DNA of 64,000 bases, taken from assembly GCA_030220185.1 (NCBI GenBank), contig JASPKZ010004202.1, positions 3,211,001-3,275,000 on the forward strand. Direction: 5' to 3'. The position numbers and the translations under genes are program-made. Below the pieces are notes generated by a model that saw only the letters and a program-made list of their open reading frames with translations, was not told where the DNA came from and did no database searches. Below are positions 55,050 to 64,000 of this stretch, one piece after another. The number at the start of each line of letters is the position of its first letter. Positions within the stretch are counted from its first letter, which is position 1. The stretch is from Diploptera punctata (lineage: Eukaryota > Arthropoda > Insecta > Blattodea > Blaberidae).

Positions 55050-55596
55050 TGTGATTTATCATAAATAATGTCAAGAGCGGCATTTGTTAGGACTATTTAA
55101 CGAATAAAATTAAACTGTTAGTCACAATTCATTATTTAACTATAGTTATTTTAAAATATTTATATATTTAATGTAAACGGCGATGTTTGAAAACAAATCA
55201 GAAATGTGAAGTATTCACTGCTGCTTGATCATATTATTTATTGTCAAATAGGATCGCAATATTGTAAGAATGCACCCAAGTGGAGAAATAATGAAGCACA
55301 GAAAACTGTATATTATAATCAACATTACAGCTTATTAATTTTTTTAGTAAACAACTCAGTAAAATCAAGGAATCTGTTCATTATTTGCTATATTCAGTGT
55401 ATTTGTTGGAGAAAAATAATGCTCTGAGCTGTTCAGAATATTAAAAAGGAGGAGCTTTCTTTATCGCAAAAGCAGGAGCTAATAAAGAGAAATCGATAAA
55501 GAACGAAGTGAAACATGACTGTCATTGGTTGTAAAACAAACTTCATTGAAACGTGATTGGTCATTGAGTTCCATTTGGGACATGAGTTAAATAGCC
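55050..55596 (+). repeat. P/U unit copy I
   Basis: Remnant of P (AGCGGCATTTGTTAG), GACTATTTAAC at 55090, variant U and end GTTAAATAGCC. Positions 55597-55808 hold nothing I recognise. Confidence 0.8.
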
Positions 55597-55822
55597 AATA
55601 TTTCTATGTGTTTGTTATATAATTTTAACACTTTTGTTTTCCAATTTGCTTTTTTTTCACTAGATAGCCGTCTGCATTGACAATGTCTTACTCAGTCGTT
55701 CGGACATTGTAACCGAACCATGTTCGTTTGTAACTTCACAACTCGGTACTATTTCCCCCCAGTCTGCTTATAACAGATAAAACTTTCAGAACAATCTCTA
55801 AGACTTAAAAAATAATATATTT

Positions 55823-56766
55823 ATACTTACTTACTTACTTACTCACTGGCACTATGGAACCCGTAGGTTCATGGCCGCGCGGACATAATCTCTCCATACA
55901 TCCCAATCCTGAGCTAATGCTTTCCAATCATTCCCTGTATAATCTACTTCCCTCAAATCATAGTTAATGTTGTTCTCCCACCTCATTCTTGGTCTACCAA
56001 CTGGGCGTTTTCCCTCTGGCTTTCCTACAAGAAGCTTCCATGCACGTCTTTCATTCCACATACGCGCAACATGTCCTGCCCATCGCAGTCTAAGAGACTT
56101 AACTGTTCTTATTATATCTGGCTTCCTATAAAGACCATGTAGTTCACTGTTATGTAGTCTTCTCCATTCACCTGTCTGTTCATCTCTCTTTGGTCCAAAA
56201 AATTTCCAAAGTACTTTATTCTCAAATACTCGTATTCTCCTTTCCTCCCTTAAAGTAAGAGTCCATGTTTCGCACCCATATAATATAACTGGTAGAATAA
56301 TAGTTTTATATATTTTCAGCTTAACGTTTTTTGAAAGGAGTTGGGACATCAAAAGTCTATGCAATGCATAATAGCACGCATTTCCAGAATTGAGCCTATG
56401 TTTAATTTCTGTGTGCATCTCATTCCTATTTGTGATTATTGTTCCTAGGTATTTGAATTCAGCCACTACCTCAAAATTTCCCTCATTTGTCATTAGCTGT
56501 TTATTTCCATTATATAATGAATTTCTACGTGTGACCATATATTTAGTTTTACTGATATTTACTTCCAGTCCTAATTTCTTAGTGCTACTCAATAGTGTGT
56601 GCGTGTGTCCTTTAGTATCTCCTCGCTATCGGCCAGTAGTACTACATCATCAGCATAAACTAACAGCTTATTAATACCATTCAGTTGTAAGCCTTCCTCA
56701 TTCTTTAAACATTTAATGGCATGCTCTAGTACAAAATTAAATAGTAGAGGAGATAGTGCATCTCCT
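55823..56766 (-). pseudogene. RTE1 LINE, longest copy, RT YADD box to 3' end
   Basis: 944 bases with an exact 14-bp duplication AAAATAATATATTT (55809-55822, 56767-56780). Minus strand: FNFVLEHAIKCLKNEEGLQL, then KLLVYADDVVLLADS with the catalytic YADD at 56646-56657; one frameshift near 56600; then 246 codons open (55852-56592) from STKKLGLEVNISKTKYMVTR through RLRWAGHVARMWNERRAWK to the stop. Tail (TTAC)n. It lacks the N-terminal endonuclease and first RT motifs, so it cannot act alone. Confidence 0.92.
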
Positions 56767-57230
56767 AAAATAATATATTTTATTTCCGAGTTTTAAAATT
56801 CTTAAAGTATTTTCCAATCATTAAGCAAATAACAGCAGAAATAAGTGGAGTAATGAAATTAGTGCATTGTTTAGGTCTGCAGTTGGTTGTTCTGCAACCA
56901 GTGAACGCGGAAGAGGCCCTGACGTGTTAACAGCAGTTCGCCCGGTATGGACGATGCATTGAAAACGATCGTTAAATACTACAATAGCCTATCGATTTCC
57001 AATGTACAATGCAGCTGTTTATGTCACACATAGGTCCACGGTTACTCTGAGTATTCAAACATTTTATGTCTCTGTCCACCCGGTACTTAGCGCATTTACT
57101 CTGAATTTCAAAGCAATTAAACGCACTATTTTATTTTATTCGTTACTCCTTTGTTCTTTTCATTCCAACAATCAGTGTATTTCATTTATTTAATATTATG
57201 TTTCCAGAATAAAATTTTAGAGAGATCTAA

Positions 57231-57939
57231 TCATAAGTAATGCCACGAATGATTTCCAATTTATCTACAGAATTTGGAAATCAAGAGTGGCATTTGTTAG
57301 GACTATTTAACGAATAAAATTAAGCTGTTTACTCACAAATCATTATTTAACTATAGTTATTTTAAAATATTTATATATTTAATGTAAACGGCGATGTTTG
57401 AAAACAAATGAGAAACGATAGGCACGCTTCATGTGCTTCTTTTGTTTATCATTGCAACCAGATCATACTATTTATTGCCAAAGGAACGAAATATTGTAAG
57501 AATGCTCTCTAGTGGAGAAAAATGAAACACATCAAACTGTATATTAATTCATTTCTGATGTCGTATGATGTAAATATCACAATTATATTTTTCTGGATTG
57601 TTACCTGGGAAAAAATACATTTAAGAAAGTCCAAACAGTGGTTTCGTTTTTTGGTGGTATAATCAGTTGCTACAAATGTTTTTATATTAACTCCCGCATG
57701 CGGCATGTGTTGACATTCATGCACAATATGTACAATCTGGTAGCCGTATTTTTCGGCTCAGTCACTGCAAAATAATGGTCAGACCTGTTCAGAATATTAA
57801 AAAGGAGGTGCCTTCTTTAATATGGTAATCATATCACTGATAAATATTTCGTGAAACACGACTCTGATTGGTTGTAAAAGAGAAATCATTGAAGCGTGAT
57901 TGGCCATTGATTCCCATTTGGGGCATGAGTTAAATAGTC
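57231..57939 (+). repeat. P/U unit copy J, full length
   Basis: P (57231-57300, shortened centre) and U (57301-57939, 639 bases) with GACTATTTAAC and GTTAAATAGTC intact at its ends. Best reference copy with copy C. Positions 56781-57230 hold nothing I recognise. Confidence 0.88.
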
Positions 57940-58455
57940 AATTTAAATATCTTGGATATTATCTCTCTATCTGGGATGAAAAGGATATCCCTGAAAAAAT
58001 TACTAGTTATAATAAAAGTTTGGGAATTATTAATCAAGTTATGTTGTACAAAGAAACACCAGATTACGTTTATATAACACTTTGGCTAGACCAGTGTTGA
58101 CCTATGGTAGTGAAGCATGGACATTAAAAAGACAACATGAAAGCAGAATAACGGCTTGTGAAATGAGATTCATGCGCAGAACAGCGGGTTACACCAGATG
58201 GGATCGGATAAGGAACACCGATATCTTAAAAGAATTGAAGACTACGCCAATTTTGGAATATATTAAACAGTACCAACTAAATTGGAAACACCATCTTGAA
58301 AGAATGAGTTCAAATCGGATCCCCAAAGCTGTTTATAATTATATACCAAGAGGACGAAGATCACTGGGCCGTCCTATGAAACGCTGGAGGGAAAATTTTC
58401 TATAGGAACATAACAGGCCTTGGCTTAATACTTGGAAGGAAGAAGAAGAAGAATA
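57940..58455 (+). pseudogene. LINE2 post-RT end
   Basis: Starts at the end of U: QFKYLGYYLSIWDEKDIPEK, then in a second frame ARPVLTYGSEAWTLKRQHES, ACEMRFMRRTAGYTRWDRI, ERMSSNRIPKAVYNYIPRG and RRSLGRPMKRWRENFL. One frameshift near 58080. Tail (GAAGAA)n. Confidence 0.8.
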
Positions 58456-58529
58456 TTAAAAAGAATAAATACTGATTGAGTTATTTCAGACTACAGCGAT
58501 TTGGATTTGTATTGAAATAGATTAAGTCA

Positions 58530-59340
58530 TGTAGGGGGGATGGGAATCAATATTAATGACCGTTTACTGCACAATTTATTATTCGCTGATGACCAGATTA
58601 TAATAGCACAAGATAAAGAAGATATAGAATATATGATTAGAAAGTTGGTCGATGCATTTGAGGTAGGTGGACTGAAGATAAATTATACCAAAAGAGAATA
58701 TATGGTAATCGGAGCAAATTCAGAAGACCTACAAATAAATAATATGATAATTAAACGTGTTGAAGAATTTAAATATCTAAATATCTTGGATCTATAATAG
58801 ATAAATCTGGTACTTTTGAAAAACATATTATTAACAGAGTAAATTGTGCAAGGAAGGCGATTAGATCCCTGAATGGTCTTTTATGGAATAGAAATTTGCC
58901 CAGAAAAACAAAAAAAGAGATTATATAGACAATAATAGAAAGTACACTTACATATGGATCAGAAAGCTGGACAATAAATGAAATGATGCAGAAAAGAATC
59001 TTGGCGACAGAAATGGATGGATAACGGAGAAGTATGAGAATATCCAGGCTACAACATATTTGAAATACATATATCAGACAATAAATGGATGCACAAAAAA
59101 CTGTTATCGAAAAGATAACAAAAAGAGCTCTACAGTGGTATGGATATGTACAACGGATGTCGGAAGACCAGTGGCCTAAACATGTGTTAGATTGGATGGT
59201 ACCAGGCAGAAGGAAGAGGGGGAGAAGTAGAAGAACATGGTATGAGGGAATATATGACGCCATGATGAAGAGGGGTATGGAAGAGGGACAATGGGAAGAT
59301 AGGAATCTCTAGAAAGCAGGAATCAAGGCAGAACTGCTGT
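58530..59340 (+). pseudogene. LINE2 RT and post-RT fragment with FADD box
   Basis: 58540-58797 reads INDRLLHNLLFADDQIIIAQ; FADD at 58582-58593 stands in the YADD catalytic position, a common LINE variant. Then GGLKINYTKREYMVIGA. After frame breaks: LLWNRNLPRKTKKEI, ESTLTYGSESWTINEMM, KRALQWYGYVQRMSEDQWPK and RKRGRSRRTWYEGIYDAM. A different subfamily from its neighbour. Positions 59341-59770 hold nothing I recognise. Confidence 0.8.
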
Positions 59341-59770
59341 AAAGTGGAGCCTGTATTAGGTATTAAGTAGGTATTTGGGAAATTACGTGTTCAAATCTCG
59401 GTGCGGAATAATCTTATTGGATTTTTCGTTATTTTCCTCGGTCATTAAAGCAAATTGGATCGCATTCTGCAAAAAGGAACCAAGCTACAAGACAATTGAA
59501 CTGACAAGGGAACTGTCCACCATTACATGCTGAAACCCACCTTGAAATTTATTCCAGAGAAGCGTTGTGACGTACAAAGGCTGTGTCAAAAAAAAAAACT
59601 AACGTTTCTAACTGCAAGACATTAAAATGTAGTGCCAAATCACTCATTTATACTATAGAGAAGTAATATAACTCCTGTATTGGCAGATTGGGAAACCGTC
59701 ATTACCCGCCGTCCGCGCTGCCTCCTGCCTCACTTCCATCTGTGTGTAACTCATGCAGTGATGTACATCT

Positions 59771-60062
59771 GTACCGTAGCGTAGTGGTTAAGGCACTGAG
59801 CTACAAGCCGGAGGGTCGAGGGTTCAAGTCCCGTTGGGGTCAGGATTTTTAAACTGACCATCTGGCGGCACTATGGCCCTGGGGTCGACTCAGCCTCTAA
59901 CGGAAATGAGTACCAGACGCTTGTTCTGGGGGTAAAGGCGGCCGTCACGCAGGGCTGACAACCCGGCTGACATAAAGTGCCGATTGTCTAGAAAAAGTGG
60001 GAGCCTTAACCTCCTGCTACCCCAAGGGCCTTCGGGCCTGTTGTGGGATCACTTTACTTTAC
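59771..60062 (+). mobile_element. SINE-C, full length
   Basis: tRNA-like head with A box GCGTAGTGGTTAAGGCAC and B box GGGTTCAAGTCCCG. Body GTCGACTCAGCCTCTAACGG, GACAACCCGGCTGACAT; hairpin GGGCC-TTCG-GGCCT; ends CACTTTACTTTAC. Confidence 0.9.
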
Positions 60063-60114
60063 AGTGTGATGCCATTGCTGGATTCTAGCTACGATTTCTG
60101 TGACTTGCAATTTA

Positions 60115-60240
60115 AAAAGGCAGATGGGTTTTTTTTTAAACGACCTTGGTACATCACAACGCTTCTTTGGGAGAAATTTCAAGGTAGGTTTTGATATGCA
60201 ATGGTTGACAGTTCCCTTGTGAGAAAAATTAAATTAAAGT
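60115..60240 (+). repeat. R3 copy 2
   Basis: Matches 10045-10160 (TACATCACAACGCTTCT). Positions 60241-60690 otherwise hold only TTG/TTA-rich low-complexity sequence. Confidence 0.6.
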
Positions 60241-60690
60241 TATATGTAAAACAAAATTCATAAATAAAAATAAACATATACTAATTACTTGAACTAACAG
60301 AATGTCAAAGAGGTTCTATTTTAAGAGAAAGATGGCAACTCAAACATGTTTTAATTCTTCTGATATTTTACACATTTTAGTTGTTTGCAGAAAGATAAAT
60401 GTGGCATTTCGTATTAGTGTTACTTGGGTCATAGATGTCTTAAGAATACGGGCGAAAGGTTGTATTTTTTTTGTAGCACATGGAGTGGTACTTGAACAAA
60501 CAATAATGTAGCATTAACTCATATATTTCAAATTTGAGAGTTTTTTTTGCAGTATGTGGTCCAATTAATAAAGAGAATAGATTATTGTTATTGTTGTTAT
60601 ACTGTTATTGTTGTTATTATTATTGTTATTATCATTATTGTTGTTATTACCACTATTATTGTCATTAACAATTACAGAATGTAAAAAAGT

Positions 60691-60948
60691 GTAAAGTGAT
60701 CCCACAACAGGCCTCAGGAGGCCCTTGGGGTAGTAGGAGGTTAAGGCTCCCAGTTTTTCTAGACAATCGGCACTTGATGTCAGCCGGGTTGTCAGCCCTG
60801 CGTGCCGGCCGCCTTTACCCCAGAACAAGCGTCTGGTACTCATTTCCGTTAGAGGCTGAGTCGACCCCAGGGCCATAGTGCCGCCAGAGGGTTTGGGTCA
60901 GTTTAAAAATACTGACCCAAACGGGACTTGAACCCTCGACCCTCCGGT
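60691..60948 (-). mobile_element. SINE-C, 5'-truncated
   Basis: Minus strand from GTAAAGTGATCCC to the B box (GGGTTCAAGTCCCG read on minus); A box missing. Hairpin GGCCTC/GAGGCC. Confidence 0.88.
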
Positions 60949-61099
60949 ATGTATTTCCTTAATTTCAAAAATTGTCTGTATCCCTTTGTCCTTGAGGCAA
61001 TCCTCTAATGAGGAAAGTTGTTTATAATATAATTATTATTTGCTATTGTATTGTTGTTATTGCCGTTATTATTGTTGTTTTTACTAAAATTATTGTTAC

Positions 61100-61102
61100 A
61101 GC

Positions 61103-61154
<52 letters not shown>

Positions 61155-61158
61155 TTTT
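61100..61158. repeat. (ATT)n
   Basis: ATT triplets and a T run shortly before a SINE-A insertion. Confidence 0.9.
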
Positions 61159-61178
61159 TTTAACTTTTTGGAATAATA

Positions 61179-61505
61179 GTCCACCGCTGTGGTCTCAAGG
61201 TAGCGTGCTGCCTTGTCACGCAGCGGGTCCGGGTTCGATTCCCGGTCAGGACAGGCTCCTGGGTGAGTTTTTTTCGGGGTTTTTCCTCACCTGTAAGACA
61301 AATGTCAGGAAGCTTAGGGCCCAACGGTCCCCGAAAATAATCTGGCCATCATCACGTTCCTTATCATTATCATCATCATTTCACCGGTGTGGAAAGCAAC
61401 GAGAAGCTACCACACCTACAATTCCATAGTAAAGCTGAAAAACAGCATGAAAATGCTATGATTGTAGTGAAAGATCTGCCCTCGGGCATAATTATTATGG
61501 ATGGA
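61179..61505 (+). mobile_element. SINE-A
   Basis: Complete head with B box GGGTTCGATTCCCGGTC; body as in the other copies with small losses; 3' hairpin CTGCC-CTCG-GGCA. A short AATAATA may be the duplication. Confidence 0.88.
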
Positions 61506-61539
61506 TTGTAATAATAATTATTTTATTTTTTATTTAGCA

Positions 61540-61760
61540 AGTTTCACATCTTCCTGCCCCAATTAATCTACTGTCATTCTCCTTCACATCTCTCTGTCAT
61601 TCCGATCTGCATCGTCCAATCATTTTTCCTCCATGCTGCTAAAAACACCATCAATCCTCGTTATTTATGGCAATCATCTTCTTCTACTACCACTCGTTCT
61701 AGTATTCTTTTTTGGGAATCTGTTCTCTGTCATTCTATTTACATGACCAAACCATAAAAC
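61540..61760 (-). pseudogene. LINE2 scrap
   Basis: Minus frames give FGHVNRMTENRFPK-like pieces and a GAAGAAGATGATTGCCA end. Many breaks. Confidence 0.45.
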
Positions 61761-61762
61761 CC

Positions 61763-61811
61763 ATACAATTTTATTATTATTATTATTATTATTATTATAT
61801 TATTATTATTC
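61763..61811. repeat. (TTA)n
   Basis: TTA triplets. Confidence 0.9.
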
Positions 61812-61884
61812 ATCACCGTTTAGGCTTATTTATTAGCCTGTTCCCACTCCAAATTGCTGCTGTTTCCATCTTTTCCTTGGTCTT

Positions 61885-62175
61885 CTTAAACTTCTTCTTC
61901 CTCGTAGTGAATAGCTTTATGCTGCTTTTGGTATTATATTCTCAGTCATCCTTGCCAAACGTTCTTTCCAGTTTGTTCCGTATTTCTCTATTGTTGTGTT
62001 TAATTCCTCTACTTTTAGTTGTCTTATTTCTGTGTTATGTTTTTTGTCTGTTCTTTGATATCCTGCTATTGGTCTGAAGAATTTCATTTCAGCAGCTTGT
62101 ATTCTGGCAGATTGTTGTGTTGTCACTGTCCATGTTTCGGATCCATATGTAATAATAGGCACTGCCATTGTCTTG
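61885..62175 (-). pseudogene. LINE2 C-terminal fragment
   Basis: Minus frame: MAVPIITYGSETWTVTTQQS, IQAAEMKFFRPIAGYQRTDK, WKERLARMTENIIPKA. It abuts the 3' A-rich end of the next LINE. Confidence 0.75.
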
Positions 62176-62675
62176 TTTTTTTTTTTTGATTGCGGATGAG
62201 CCCATCTAGGACTACGCAAAGTATTTAGAGGCGTTTCCTTTGAGCCCAAATTTCTTTCATTCTTTTGCCATGAGCTTGTTTTCTATCATCTGTCCAAGTT
62301 GTTCCAGTTTTTTTCTTCGGTTTGTCCTCTTGGTCAACTTGCCACTTATACACCTTAATTCTAAATATATCTCTGTTTGGGATGTCTTCTTTAGTAATTC
62401 CTGCCAATTTTAAGTCCTTTTTGACTTCATCAATCCACTTCATAGTATCCACTGAAGCTTTACTTCTGTTTTCGTAGAATTCCATTATCTGTTTTGTAAG
62501 CCTATTTGAGTTCATTCGTTTAATATGGCCATACAATTTTAACCTTCGTTTTCTAATATCACTACGAATGTCTGTATATATTTTTATTTCCTTTTTACTT
62601 CTGAGTCTAAATGCTTCACCTATGACTTGTGGGCCTAAAACGTTTCTTATAATTTTGCATCCTTTTTTCACTATA
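62176..62675 (-). pseudogene. LINE2 C-terminal fragment, second type
   Basis: Minus frame of about 148 codons: KLYGHIKRMNSNRLTKQIME, KWIDEVKKDLKLAGITKEDI, TTWTDDRKQAHGKRMKEIWA, a widespread arthropod LINE C-terminus. It ends with a 3' UTR (AGTCCTAGATGGGCTCATCC) and A-run joined directly to the neighbouring LINE, as if inserted into it. Confidence 0.75.
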
Positions 62676-62684
62676 TTTTCGATA

Positions 62685-62742
<58 letters not shown>
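62676..62742. repeat. (TTA)n
   Basis: About 22 TTA triplets. Positions 62743-63116 hold nothing I recognise. Confidence 0.95.
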
Positions 62743-63116
62743 GTGTCAGCCAGAGTGGTTATGCTAATTTGCCTTGATTGCAGCAGATGCTCGTGAATAT
62801 TGTTTTCTGCGGCTCATGTGGTCAGTAAAACAGCGCCACACACATAAACTGGTGCTTTCTTTTGTTTCCCATGAGTAACAAGTGCCGCGCTAATTACTAC
62901 TTGCTTTTGCAATTTTAACCCCACGCGTGCTCCATTCAATAAACATAACCCCACCGCACTACCAGTTCACCACTTTATCCCGCGTTTTCTATTATTTCTA
63001 ACACGTATCAGTGGCGAATGTACTCTTGGTCAGCCTCGAATGAAATTTAGTCAAAAAATGTTTAAATTTAATTTTACACAACAATTTTTGTCTTATTAGA
63101 ATGGATTCTTAGAATA

Positions 63117-63780
63117 ATAACTAACTAACTCACTGGAACTATCAAATCCGGAGGTTCATGGCCGCGCGGACATAAGCTCTCCAGACATCCCTTTCCTGAG
63201 CTAATGTTTTCGAATCATCCCCTGTATAATCTACTTAACTCAAATAATATTTAATGTTATTCTCCCACCTTATTCTTGGTCTACCAACTGGGCGTTTTCC
63301 CTCTGGTTTTTCTATAAGAAGCTTCCATGCACGTCTTTCATTCCCCATTCGTGCCACATGTCCTGCCCATCGCAGTCTACGAGACTTAACTGTTCTTATT
63401 ATATCTGGCTTCCTATAAAGATTATGCAGCTCACTGTTAAATAATCTTCTCCTTTCACCTGTCTGTTCATCTCTCTTTGGCGCAAATATTTTGCTAAGAA
63501 CTTTATTCTCAAATATTCGTAATATTTTCTCCTCCCTTAAAGTAAGAGTATGTTTCGCATCCATCTAATATATCTGAAAAATAACAGTTGTATATATTTT
63601 CAGTTCAATGTTTTTTTGAGAGAAGTTGGAACGAGAAGAGTATAATAGAACTCATTTCCAGAATTGAACCAATGTTTAATATCTTTGTGCATCTCATTCA
63701 AGTTTATAATTATTGTTCCTAGGTATATTTCAGTTCAGGCATTCCTTCAAAATCCTCGTCGTTTGCCATTAATTATTTCC
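63117..63780 (-). pseudogene. RTE1 LINE, 5'-truncated
   Basis: Minus strand: TLTLREEKILRIFENKVLSK, ELHNLYRKPDIIRTVKSRR, RLRWAGHVARMGNERRAWK, RPRIRWENNIKYYLS with a premature stop. It extends up to the FKYLGTIITNRNEM region near 63720, more decayed. Positions 63781-64000 hold nothing I recognise. Confidence 0.85.
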
Positions 63781-64000
63781 AATGAAGAAAATCATATTTC
63801 CTTTTCCTGTAGGATAAAAATTATCCAGCCCTAAAAGTGTCTGCAGAACCTTCTCCTGCAGTAGAGGCATAAGTTGTTTCTGAAAGGTTTGCACTTTTCT
63901 TATACTGATAAGATTTGTTATGCGACTTTTTTTTACAGCTTCATGAGTCGTTGTAAAGTGTCGGAGGATTTTCTGTAGGCGAAATAAACACCACAGGGTG

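Overview
This is a eukaryotic, AT-rich, transposon-dominated intergenic window, almost certainly from an insect. Many copies of a non-LTR retrotransposon carry the C-terminal motifs RLRWAGHVARMGNERRAWK and RPRMRWENNINYDLRE, followed by short (GTAA)n tails. From memory this is typical of cockroach genomes, and Periplaneta americana is my best guess; that is inference. I find no convincing host protein gene, rRNA, CRISPR array or bacterial-type operon. Nearly every open stretch is a decayed fragment of a mobile element.

Families used below. RTE1: the main RTE-like LINE, about 13 copies, mostly 5'-truncated. LINE2: a mixed group of other RTE-like LINE ends. CR1-like LINE: ends in a small hairpin, TTAACTCTGCCAG and (ATT)n. 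Jockey-like: two copies of a family carrying only ORF1 (Gag), plus one separate ORF2 tail. SINE-A to SINE-E: tRNA-derived SINEs. P/U: a ~100 bp palindrome (P) joined to a ~640 bp AT-rich body (U) bounded by inverted GACTATTTAAC. Also present are foldback elements, a piggyBac-type MITE (two copies), a pogo/Tigger derivative, a mariner-like remnant, Helitron-like sequence and a possible solo LTR.

Layout: 0-2.6 kb LINE2 and SINE debris; 2.6-6.6 kb a Gag-only Jockey-like element inside a P/U unit; 7-12.3 kb a minisatellite, inverted copies of an unnamed protein-coding repeat and CR1-like tails; 12.5-21.6 kb RTE1, SINE and CR1-like layers; 21.7-30.9 kb DNA-transposon relics, nested MITEs and tandem SINE-E; 31-43 kb more LINEs, Helitron-like sequence and a three-level nest; 43.5-46.7 kb a P/U cluster and the second Gag-only copy; 47-50.7 kb LINEs; 51.1-53.9 kb a 16-unit, ~173 bp tandem array; 53.9-64 kb P/U units, LINEs and SINEs.

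The strongest result is the Gag-only Jockey-like family. One copy has a 13-bp target-site duplication. Both copies run directly from the ORF1 stop into a collinear 3' region with no ORF2, and hairpins there show compensatory changes. Because many insertions keep exact target-site duplications and their empty sites occur elsewhere in the window, much of the insertion history can be read directly.
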